DNA from: Dillenia suffruticosa
Taxonomy: Eukaryota > Streptophyta > Magnoliopsida > Dilleniales > Dilleniaceae
DNA: 64,000 bases
Assembly (NCBI GenBank): GCA_033439265.1
Contig: JAVTVX010000009.1
Coordinates: 6,909,109-6,973,108, forward strand
Reading direction: 5' to 3'
Part shown: positions 51,801 to 62,829 of the stretch, piece by piece
How positions within the stretch are numbered: the stretch's first letter is position 1
Layout of the letters: the number at the start of each line of letters is the position of its first letter
Program-made: the position numbers and the translations under genes
Notes under the pieces: model-generated
What the model was told of the DNA's origin: nothing
Seen by the model: only the letters and a program-made list of their open reading frames with translations
The model's database searches: none

Positions 51801-52361
51801 TGTCAATGGTTTTCACATCCACAAAAATTTTACAGAACTGCTCTAATCTCTCCAAAATAATTGGGAGTTCGGTAAGCAATGCGAATTTTCTTCATTCCTC
51901 TGAAAGTTCGTTCTGCACTTTAATGGCCGCAAATTATGTTGCGAAATGATGAAAACAGCACGGTAGTGTAAGGCGACTTAAATACAATTATGATCAAATT
52001 TTATTTCGCAGTTCAATCTAACACGTATTTTTAATTCAATTACTAACATATTTCGACTTCTTCAAATAAAATTGTTAAAAATATATTAATGTGGTGATCT
52101 ATTTAATTGATGATTTTTTTAATCCATCAAACATTATTATGTCGAACAAAGCTTATATTTCGATTGGATTTAAATCTACGACCAATCAACTCTTCGTTAG
52201 ACTCCTTGCTATCTCTCTTTTGATCGATCATTTGACTCAAATGGTACTACATTTCATTTCCATTAAATATTAATACCAGAGACCAAAAAAAGGAGCCTCG
52301 AGTAGCTAGTATTAAAGCGTTGATGCAAAATAATTGGCTATGTCCCTCTATTTTGAGGAGA
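48875..52361. repeat. Array unit 15 (3,487 bp)
   Basis: It shares ccatcct and aacaat with unit 14, the T run near 51553 with unit 13, and aaaatgg near 50787 with the distant unit 4. A tract 13, the shortest uninterrupted one. Confidence 0.95.
49634..50125 (-). CDS. IDA-like four-repeat peptide precursor (unit 15)
   Basis: Intact copy with Ile41. TATA box at 50165-50171. Confidence 0.75.
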   Translation of the reverse strand: MRGKSKKERMGRLIQEMRCLTIFVILVLGLEICSSEREESIDFGVYPKGARVPPSGPSHGTSDPPPPPRLLNFGRYPKGAHIPPSGPSHRTSDPPPPPRLLDFGRYPKGARIPPSGPSHRTSDPPPPPRLLNFGTYPKGAHIPPSGPSHRTSDPPPPPHRPKM

Positions 52362-55300
52362 AGCGAGCATGGAGTAATCTTAAATATTCAAATAACATAA
52401 TTTGCAACGATCGGCAGCCTTTTAGGTTTCTGGATGGACCTACCTGGCCGGCGTTAACTTATGTTTATCGGTCCATGTTTTGCTTTTGATATGAAGAATA
52501 TCTGTATTTCAACTAGGATCGGCCCGAGCTCTGCTCCTTGCTCAGACATAGCTGCACTATTCAAACTTAGAGCGTCTCTTGACCAAGGTGATACCTCATT
52601 TTAGAATAATAACTATAGTTTAGATCTATCACTTTATAGTAGGTTAGATTTCATTCTTAAACTCATCTTCAAAATGATCTCAAGTTTTGCTTATTAATTT
52701 CCCCTATAAACTGTGAGCGTGAATATATACTATGCGGTCGTAAACAAAATTTCTAATTTGAAGTGTAACTCTTGCTTTAATAATAATTATGCCATTTTTA
52801 TTTTTTTTATTGTTTTATTCTCTGAAGAATCATTTTCTCTCGAGCCACGTAGTTTCACTTTCACAACAGTTACAATGGGAGGAACTCTTTAGTTGGGTCG
52901 AAAGGGAAAAGCAATTTGATGACCTCCCACTTCTCCTTTGAGTAAGGAAAAAATAAAACAAGGGACGCAAAAATATGCGTTATGATCAAAAGGAAAAAAA
53001 TACGACATATAAGACCTTTTAGTAGAATGAACGTCGAATTACACTCTTATTCATCGATGCACGTACGGGCAGACAAACATGAGGACCAAAAGCCTCTTGG
53101 GTAGAGATAAAAACTCCCAGCTACATTTTTGGGCGATGAGGTGGCGGAGGAGGGTCCGAAGTCCTATGTGACGGTCCTGAGGGAGGAATGTGAGCCCCTT
53201 TTGGGTATGTCCCAAAATTTAGCAGCCGTGGTGGCGGAGGGGGATCCGAAGTCCTATGTGACGGCCCAGAAGGAGGAATACGAGCCCCTTTCGGGTATCT
53301 CCCGAAATCTAGCAGCCGCGGTGGCGGAGGAGGATCCGAAGTCCTATGTGAGGGCCCAGAAGGAGGAATGTGAGCCCCTTTTGGGTATCTCCCAAAATTT
53401 AGCAGCCGCGGTGGCGGAGGAGGATCCGAAGTCCCATGGGACGGACCCGAAGGAGGAACTCGAGCCCCTTTTGGATACACTCCAAAGTCAGTACTCTCCT
53501 CTCTTTCTGATGAGCAAATCTCGAGACCTAAAACAAGGATGACAAAAATTGTCAAACATCGCATTTCTTGAATTAATCGACCCATTCTCTCTTTCTTGCT
53601 CTTCCCTCTCATTCACTGACCCGTAGCTTTTTTGTACGTTAATATCCATGCTTATATACATGCACATGCATCCCTTTTGCCATATTTGAGTTATGAGCAA
53701 ACCTTCCCCTCTTGGCCATATTGTTTTGAAAAATATCACGGCGTTATTTATGTTATTAGTGGAAACTCGCACAAAATGCATAATTAATATACCTAAATGA
53801 AATCATGAAGATTTGGTACACAAGATCTTCATAAAATTGATTTGCTAACAATTTTCCACGTTTAATTTTTATTTATATCGCCGAAAACTTATGGCTAACG
53901 AGAATTTATGATTTAAAATTTTCTACTATAAAAAGAAGCGGGGGGATGATATTTCCATCTTCTGGCGAATCACGCAAGATGTTTACATTTTTGGAACGTT
54001 CCGGATTATTTTGCCCTTCACCTTGAAATAACACTTCTCTTTGGCTTGAAAATTTTATCCTCCATGCGAAATAATGTGCGGGCTCGTGCACCGTGAGTGC
54101 AGACGTTAGCGGAAGTAAATCTCCATCTTTTTATTTCCATTTCCTTTTGGGACGGAACTCCTATAGAATTTTTTGTGATAGATAGGGTCTAAAATTTTTT
54201 GTCCTTTCTAGATATATTTAGATAATTTCTTAAGTAGTATAGAAACAGGAACGGCTATGAAACGATACGGGAAAACGGCAGATTTTAAAATACAGGAAAT
54301 AGAAACGTGGGCAAATGCGTAAATATAAAATTATAAGAATTTTTTCGTAAATATTAATTATTTTATAAAAATAAAAAAATAACCATATTTCATAATAAAA
54401 ATATAAAATGACCAAAAAATGTCGTTATTGCTTATAACACAAATAATAAAAAATAGAAAATATAAATAAATAAATAAATGATTCATTAGATATGAAAATA
54501 TGTAGAAGTAGAAGATACAGGAATTGTGTATAAGTACTAATTAATTTGGCGTGTTGAAACGTTGACGCAGCTATAGAAGGGAAGGAAAATTGAACGACCA
54601 TGAGGAAATGCATGGCAGTACTTCTAAGCTGGAAGATGATTACCACACTGAGATGTCAAGGAACCAAAACAGTCGTTTCATGCCATCTAAATCGTTCCTC
54701 AATGTTCTATAATCCCTCGACTTAAACAAGGGGCAGGGAGAGAGAGAGAGAGAGAGAGGGAGGGAGAATGAGAGCGCGCAATGATTCTAATAAGTAAATA
54801 TTTTCTTATAATTTTTTATTTTTTTATTTATTATTTAGGACTTTAATTTCTTGTTTTTGATTTCAACTTTAGGGAATAGATATAAAAACTCATAAATATT
54901 TTTGTAGCCCTTAGTAGAATTTTAAAATTGTTTAATATTTTCTTATAATTTTAGGGTCACTAATTTTTAATTGTTGTTTTTCTTATTCATAATCCGCGTA
55001 CATAATTATTTTACAGTTTATATTTAGTTGTATTCAGATTTGTTTGTTATTAGTTGTTTATTTGCTCTTTTAATATATTTAAAATAAAAAAACCAATCAC
55101 ATAATTTTAGCTAATTTAAACAAACAGATTACTAATCAAAAGTGAGTAATTCAGGCGGGACCGACAATCGGATTCATAAAAATTGCTGCACCTTTTTGAA
55201 AAGTTCACGTCACCTGTGGCACTTGAATTTCGTCTCGAAAGAGAAAAAAAAAAAAAAAATTGAACTTCAAAATGCGGTGTTGGGCAATGTTGTCAATGGT

Positions 55301-55850
55301 TTTCACATCCACAAAAATTTTACAGAACTGCTCTAATCTCTCCAAAATAATTGGGAGTTCGGTAAGCAATGCGAATTTTCTTCATTCCTCTGAAAGTTCG
55401 TTCTGCACTTTAATGGCCGCAAATTATGTTGCGAAATGATGAAAACAGCACGGTAGTGTAAGGCGACTTAAATACAATTATGATCAAATTTTATTTCGCA
55501 GTTCAATCTAACACGTATTTTTAATTCAATTACTAACATATTTCGACTTCTTCAAATAAAATTGTTAAAAATATATTAATGTGGTGATCTATTTAATTGA
55601 TGATTTTTTTAATCCATCAAACATTATTATGTCGAACAAAGCTTATATTTCGATTGGATTTAAATCTACGACCAATCAACTCTTCGTTAGACTCCTTGCT
55701 ATCTCTCTTTTGATCGATCATTTGACTCAAATGGTACTACATTTCATTTCCATTAAATATTAATACCAGAGACCAAAAAAGGAGCCTCGAGTAGCTAGTA
55801 TTAAAGCGTTGATGCAAAATAATTGGCTATGTCCCTCTATTTTGAGGAGA
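52362..55850. repeat. Array unit 16 (3,489 bp)
   Basis: It reverts to the states of the left part of the array: gaagcgggggg, ctggcg, agtag near 54235 and six A near 55772. It keeps aggc near 55462 like its neighbours. Private changes are at 55095 (G to A) and 55125 (T to C). Confidence 0.95.
53121..53612 (-). CDS. IDA-like four-repeat peptide precursor (unit 16)
   Basis: Intact copy with Thr41. TATA box at 53652-53658. Confidence 0.75.
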   Translation of the reverse strand: MRGKSKKERMGRLIQEMRCLTIFVILVLGLEICSSEREESTDFGVYPKGARVPPSGPSHGTSDPPPPPRLLNFGRYPKGAHIPPSGPSHRTSDPPPPPRLLDFGRYPKGARIPPSGPSHRTSDPPPPPRLLNFGTYPKGAHIPPSGPSHRTSDPPPPPHRPKM

Positions 55851-58800
55851 AGCGAGCATGGAGTAATCTTAAATATTCAAATAACATAATTTGCAACGAT
55901 CGGCAGCCTTTTAGGTTTCTGGATGGACCTACCTGGCCGGCGTTAACTTATGTTTATCGGTCCATGTTTTGCTTTTGATATGAAGAATATCTGTATTTCA
56001 ACTAGGATCGGCCCGAGCTCTGCTCCTTGCTCAGACATAGCTGCACTATTCAAACTTAGAGCGTCTCTTGACCAAGGTGATACCTCATTTTAGAATAATA
56101 ACTATAGTTTAGATCTATCACTTTATAGTAGGTTAGATTTCATTCTTAAACTCATCTTCAAAATGATCTCAAGTTTTGCTTATTAATTTCCCCTATAAAC
56201 TGTGAGCGTGAATATATACTATGCGGTCGTAAACAAAATTTCTAATTTGAAGTGTAACTCTTGCTTTAATAATAATTATGCCATTTTTATTTTTTTTATT
56301 GTTTTATTCTCTGAAGAATCATTTTCTCTCGAGCCACGTAGTTTCACTTTCACAACAGTTACAATGGGAGGAACTCTTTAGTTGGGTCGAAAGGGAAAAG
56401 CAATTTGATGACCTCCCACTTCTCCTTTGAGTAAGGAAAAAATAAAACAAGGGACGCAAAAATATGCGTTATGATCAAAAGGAAAAAAATACGACATATA
56501 AGACCTTTTAGTAGAATGAACGTCGAATTACACTCTTATTCATCGATGCACGTACGGGCAGACAAACATGAGGACCAAAAGCCTCTTGGGTAGAGATAAA
56601 AACTCCCAGCTACATTTTTGGGCGATGAGGTGGCGGAGGAGGGTCCGAAGTCCTATGTGACGGTCCTGAGGGAGGAATGTGAGCCCCTTTTGGGTATGTC
56701 CCAAAATTTAGCAGCCGTGGTGGCGGAGGGGGATCCGAAGTCCTATGTGACGGCCCAGAAGGAGGAATACGAGCCCCTTTCGGGTATCTCCCGAAATCTA
56801 GCAGCCGCGGTGGCGGAGGAGGATCCGAAGTCCTATGTGAGGGCCCAGAAGGAGGAATGTGAGCCCCTTTTGGGTATCTCCCAAAATTTAGCAGCCGCGG
56901 TGGCGGAGGAGGATCCGAAGTCCCATGGGACGGACCCGAAGGAGGAACTCGAGCCCCTTTTGGATACACTCCAAAGTCAGTACTCTCCTCTCTTTCTGAT
57001 GAGCAAATCTCGAGACCTAAAACAAGGATGACAAAAATTGTCAAACATCGCATTTCTTGAATTAATCGACCCATTCTCTCTTTCTTGCTCTTCCCTCTCA
57101 TTCACTGACCCGTAGCTTTTTTGTACGTTAATATCCATGCTTATATACATGCACATGCATCCCTTTTGCCATATTTGAGTTATGAGCAAACCTTCCCCTC
57201 TTGGCCATATTGTTTTGAAAAATATCACGGCGTTATTTATGTTATTAGTGGAAACTCGCACAAAATGCATAATTAATATACCTAAATGAAATCATGAAGA
57301 TTTGGTACACAAGATCTTCATAAAATTGATTTGCTAACAATTTTCCACGTTTAATTTTTATTTATATCGCCGAAAACTTATGGCTAACGAGAATTTATGA
57401 TTTAAAATTTTCTACTATAAAAAGAAGCGGGGGGATGATATTTCCATCTTCTGGCGAATCACGCAAGATGTTTACATTTTTGGAACGTTCCGGATTATTT
57501 TGCCCTTCACCTTGAAATAACACTTCTCTTTGGCTTGAAAATTTTATCCTCCATGCGAAATAATGTGCGGGCTCGTGCACCGTGAGTGCAGACGTTAGCG
57601 GAAGTAAATCTCCATCTTTTTATTTCCATTTCCTTTTGGGACGGAACTCCTATAGAATTTTTTGTGATAGATAGGGTCTAAAATTTTTTGTCCTTTCTAG
57701 ATATATTTAGATAATTTCTTAAGTTGTATAGAAACAGGAACGGCTATGAAACGATACGGGAAAACGACTGATTTTAAAATACAGGAAATAGAAACTTGGG
57801 CAAATGCGTAAATATAAAATTATAAGAATTTTTTCGTAAATATTAATTATTTTATAAAAATAAAAAAATAACCATATTTCATAATAAAAATATAAAATGA
57901 CCAAAAAATGTCGTTATTGCTTATAACACAAATAATAAAAAATAGAAAATATAAATAAATAAATAAATGATTCATTAGATATGAAAATATGTAGAAGTAG
58001 AAGATACAGGAATTGTGTATAAGTACTAATTAATTTGGCGTGTTGAAACGTTGACGCAGCTATAGAAGGGAAGGAAAATTGAACGACCATGAGGAAATGC
58101 ATGGCAGTACTTCTAAGCTGGAAGATGATTACCACACTGAGATGTCAAGGAACCAAAACAGTCGTTTCATGCCATCTAAATCGTTCCTCAATGTTCTATA
58201 ATCCCTCGACTTAAACAAGGGGCAGGGAGAGAGAGAGAGAGAGAGAGGGAGGGAGAATGAGAGCGCGCAATGATTCTAATAAGTAAATATTTTCTTATAA
58301 TTTTTTATTTTTTTATTTATTATTTAGGACTTTAATTTCTTGTTTTTGATTTCAACTTTAGGGAATAGATATAAAAACTCATAAATATTTTTGTAGCCCT
58401 TAGTAGAATTTTAAAATTGTTTAATATTTTCTTATAATTTTAGGGTCACTAATTTTTAATTGTTGTTTTTCTTATTCATAATCCGCGTACATAATTATTT
58501 TACAGTTTATATTTAGTTGTATTCAGATTTGTTTGTTATTAGTTGTTTATTTGCTCTTTTAATATATTTAAAATAAAAAAACCGATCACATAATTTTAGC
58601 TAATTTAAACAAATAGATTACTAATCAGAAGTGAGTAATTCAGGCGGGACCGACAATCGGATTCATAAAAATTGCTGCACCTTTTTGAAAAGTTCACGTC
58701 ACCTGTGGCACTTGAATTTCGTCTCGAAAGAGAAAAAAAAAAAAAAATTGAACTTCAAAATGCGGTGTTGGGCAATGTTGTCAATGGTTTTCACATCCAC

Positions 58801-59339
58801 AAAAATTTTACAGAACTGCTCTAATCTCTCCAAAATAATTGGGAGTTCGGTAAGCAATGCGAATTTTCTTCATTCCTCTGAAAGTTCGTTCTGCACTTTA
58901 ATGGCCGCAAATTATGTTGCGAAATGATGAAAACAGCACGGTAGTGTAAGGCGACTTAAATACAATTATGATCAAATTTTATTTCGCAGTTCAATCTAAC
59001 ACGTATTTTTAATTCAATTACAAACATATTTCGACTTCTTCAAATAAAATTGTTAAAAATATATTAATGTGGTGATCTATTTAATTGATGATTTTTTTAA
59101 TCCATCAAACATTATTATGTCGAACAAAGCTTATATTTCGATTGGATTTAAATCTACGACCAATCAACTCTTCGTTAGACTCCTTGCTATCTCTCTTTTG
59201 ATCGATCATTTGACTCAAATGGTACTACATTTCATTTCCATTAAATATTAATACCAGAGACCAAAAAAAGGAGCCTCGAGTAGCTAGTATTAAAGCGTTG
59301 ATGCAAAATAATTGGCTATGTCCCTCTATTTTGAGGAGA
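55851..59339. repeat. Array unit 17 (3,489 bp)
   Basis: tcagaag near 58627 is shared only with unit 18. Private changes are at 57767, 57769, 57796 and 59022. Confidence 0.95.
56610..57101 (-). CDS. IDA-like four-repeat peptide precursor (unit 17)
   Basis: Intact copy with Thr41. TATA box at 57141-57147. Confidence 0.75.
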   Translation of the reverse strand: MRGKSKKERMGRLIQEMRCLTIFVILVLGLEICSSEREESTDFGVYPKGARVPPSGPSHGTSDPPPPPRLLNFGRYPKGAHIPPSGPSHRTSDPPPPPRLLDFGRYPKGARIPPSGPSHRTSDPPPPPRLLNFGTYPKGAHIPPSGPSHRTSDPPPPPHRPKM

Positions 59340-62300
59340 AGCGAGCATGGAGTAATCTTAAATATTCAAATAACATAATTTGCAACGATCGGCAGCCTTT
59401 TAGGTTTCTGGATGGACCTACCTGGCCGGCGTTAACTTATGTTTATCGGTCCATGTTTTGCTTTTGATATGAAGAATATCTGTATTTCAACTAGGATCGG
59501 CCCGAGCTCTGCTCCTTGCTCAGACATAGCTGCACTATTCAAACTTAGAGCGTCTCTTGACCAAGGTGATACCTCATTTTAGAATAATAACTATAGTTTA
59601 GATCTATCACTTTATAGTAGGTTAGATTTCATTCTTAAACTCATCTTCAAAATGATCTCAAGTTTTGCTTATTAATTTCCCCTATAAACTGTGAGCGTGA
59701 ATATATACTATGCGGTCGTAAACAAAATTTCTAATTTGAAGTGTAACTCTTGCTTTAATAATAATTATGCCATTTTTATTTTTTTTATTGTTTTATTCTC
59801 TGAAGAATCATTTTCTCTCGAGCCACGTAGTTTCACTTTCACAACAGTTACAATGGGAGGAACTCTTTAGTTGGGTCGAAAGGGAAAAGCAATTTGATGA
59901 CCTCCCACTTCTCCTTTGAGTAAGGAAAAAATAAAACAAGGGACGCAAAAATATGCGTTATGATCAAAAGGAAAAAAATACGACATATAAGACCTTTTAG
60001 TAGAATGAACGTCGAATTACACTCTTATTCATCGATGCACGTACGGGCAGACAAACATGAGGACCAAAAGCCTCTTGGGTAGAGATAAAAACTCCCAGCT
60101 ACATTTTTGGGCGATGAGGTGGCGGAGGAGGGTCCGAAGTCCTATGTGACGGTCCTGAGGGAGGAATGTGAGCCCCTTTTGGGTATGTCCCAAAATTTAG
60201 CAGCCGTGGTGGCGGAGGGGGATCCGAAGTCCTATGTGACGGCCCAGAAGGAGGAATACGAGCCCCTTTCGGGTATCTCCCGAAATCTAGCAGCCGCGGT
60301 GGCGGAGGAGGATCCGAAGTCCTATGTGAGGGCCCAGAAGGAGGAATGTGAGCCCCTTTTGGGTATCTCCCAAAATTTAGCAGCCGCGGTGGCGGAGGAG
60401 GATCCGAAGTCCCATGGGACGGACCCGAAGGAGGAACTCGAGCCCCTTTTGGATACACTCCAAAGTCAATACTCTCCTCTCTTTCTGATGAGCAAATCTC
60501 GAGACCTAAAACAAGGATGACAAAAATTGTCAAACATCGCATTTCTTGAATTAATCGACCCATTCTCTCTTTCTTGCTCTTCCCTCTCATTCACTGACCC
60601 GTAGCTTTTTTGTACGTTAATATCCATGCTTATATACATGCACATGCATCCCTTTTGCCATATTTGAGTTATGAGCAAACCTTCCCCTCTTGGCCATATT
60701 GTTTTGAAAAATATCACGGCGTTATTTATGTTATTAGTGGAAACTCGCACAAAATGCATAATTAATATACCTAAATGAAATCATGAAGATTTGGTACACA
60801 AGATCTTCATAAAATTGATTTGCTAACAATTTTCCACGTTTAATTTTTATTTATATCGCCGAAAACTTATGGCTAACGAGAATTTATGATTTAAAATTTT
60901 CTACTATAAAAAGAAGCAGGGGGATGATATTTCCATCTTCTAGCGAATCACGCAAGATGTTTACATTTTTGGAACGTTCCGGATTATTTTGCCCTTCACC
61001 TTGAAATAACACTTCTCTTTGGCTTGAAAATTTTATCCTCCATGCGAAATAATGTGCGGGCTCGTGCACCGTGAGTGCAGACGTTAGCGGAAGTAAATCT
61101 CCATCTTTTTATTTCCATTTCCTTTTGGGACGGAACTCCTATAGAATTTTTTGTGATAGATAGGGTCTAAAATTTTTTGTCCTTTCTAGATATATTTAGA
61201 TAATTTCTTAAGTTGTATAGAAACAGGAACGGCTATGAAACGATACGGGAAAACGGCAGATTTTAAAATACAGGAAATAGAAACGTGGGCAAATGCGTAA
61301 ATATAAAATTATAAGAATTTTTTCGTAAATATTAATTATTTTATAAAAATAAAAAAATAACCATATTTCATAATAAAAATATAAAATGACCAAAAAATGT
61401 CGTTATTGCTCATAACACAAATAATAAAAAATAGAAAATATAAATAAATAAATAAATGATTCATTAGATATGAAAATATGTAGAATTAGAAGATACAGGA
61501 ATTGTGTATAAGTACTAATTAATTTGGCGTGTTGAAACGTTGGCGCAGCTATAGAAGGGAAGGAAAATTGAACGACCATGAGGAAATGCATGGCAGTACT
61601 TCTAAGCTGGAAGATGATTACCACACTGAGATGTCAAGGAACCAAAACAGTCGTTTCATGCCATCTAAATCGTTCCTCAATGTTCTGTAATCCCTCGACT
61701 TAAACAAGGGGCAGGGAGAGAGAGAGAGAGAGAGAGGGAGGGAGAATGAGAGCGCGCAATGATTCTAATAAGTAAATATTTTCTTATAATTTTTTATTTT
61801 TTTATTTATTATTTAGGACTTTAATTTCTTGTTTTTGATTTCAACTTTAGGGAATAGATATAAAAACTCATAAATATTTTTGTAGCCCTTAGTAGAATTT
61901 TAAAATTGTTTAATATTTTCTTATAATTTTAGGGTCACTAATTTTTAATTGTTGTTTTTCTTATTCATAATCCGCGTACATAATTATTTTACAGTTTATA
62001 TTTAGTTGTATTCAGATTTGTTTGTTATTAGTTGTTTATTTGCTCTTTTAATATATTTAAAATAAAAAAACCGATCACATAATTTTAGCTAATTTAAACA
62101 AATAGATTACTAATCAGAAGTGAGTAATTCAGGCGGGACCGACAATCGGATTCATAAAAATTGCTGCACCTTTTTGAAAAGTTCACGTCACCTGTGGCAC
62201 TTGAATTTCGTCTCGAAAGAGAAAAAAAAAAAAAAAATTGAACTTCAAAATGCGGTGTTGGGCAATGTTGTCAATGGTTTTCACATCCACAAAAATTTTA

Positions 62301-62829
62301 CAGAACTGCTCTAATCTCTCCAAAATAATTGGGAGTTCGGTAAGCAATGCGAATTTTCTTCATTCCTCTGAAAGTTCGTTCTGCACTTTAATGGCCGCAA
62401 ATTATGTTGCGAAATGATGAAAACAGCACGGTAGTGTAAGACGACTTAAATACAATTATGATCAAATTTTATTTCGCAGTTCAATCTAACACGTATTTTT
62501 AATTCAATTACTAACATATTTCGACTTCTTCAAATAAAATTGTTAAAAATATATTAATGTGGTGATCTATTTAATTGATGATTTTTTTAATCCATCAAAC
62601 ATTATTATGTCGAACAAAGCTTATATTTCGATTGGATTTAAATCTACGACCAATCAACTCTTCGTTAGACTCCTTGCTATCTCTCTTTTGATCGATCATT
62701 TGACTCAAATGGTACTACATTTCATTTCCATTAAATATTAATACCAGAGACCAAAAAAAGGAGCCTCGAGTAGCTAGTATTAAAGCGTTGATGCAAAATA
62801 ATTGGCTATGTCCCTCTATTTTGAGGAGA
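59340..62829. repeat. Array unit 18 (3,490 bp)
   Basis: It shares tcagaag with unit 17, and gcaggggg plus ctagcg with units 11-15. Private changes include 61411 (T to C), a G to T near 61486 (gaattag), an A to G near 61543 (ttggcgc) and 61687 (A to G). Confidence 0.95.
60099..60590 (-). CDS. IDA-like four-repeat peptide precursor (unit 18)
   Basis: Intact copy with Ile41. TATA box at 60630-60636. Confidence 0.75.
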   Translation of the reverse strand: MRGKSKKERMGRLIQEMRCLTIFVILVLGLEICSSEREESIDFGVYPKGARVPPSGPSHGTSDPPPPPRLLNFGRYPKGAHIPPSGPSHRTSDPPPPPRLLDFGRYPKGARIPPSGPSHRTSDPPPPPRLLNFGTYPKGAHIPPSGPSHRTSDPPPPPHRPKM

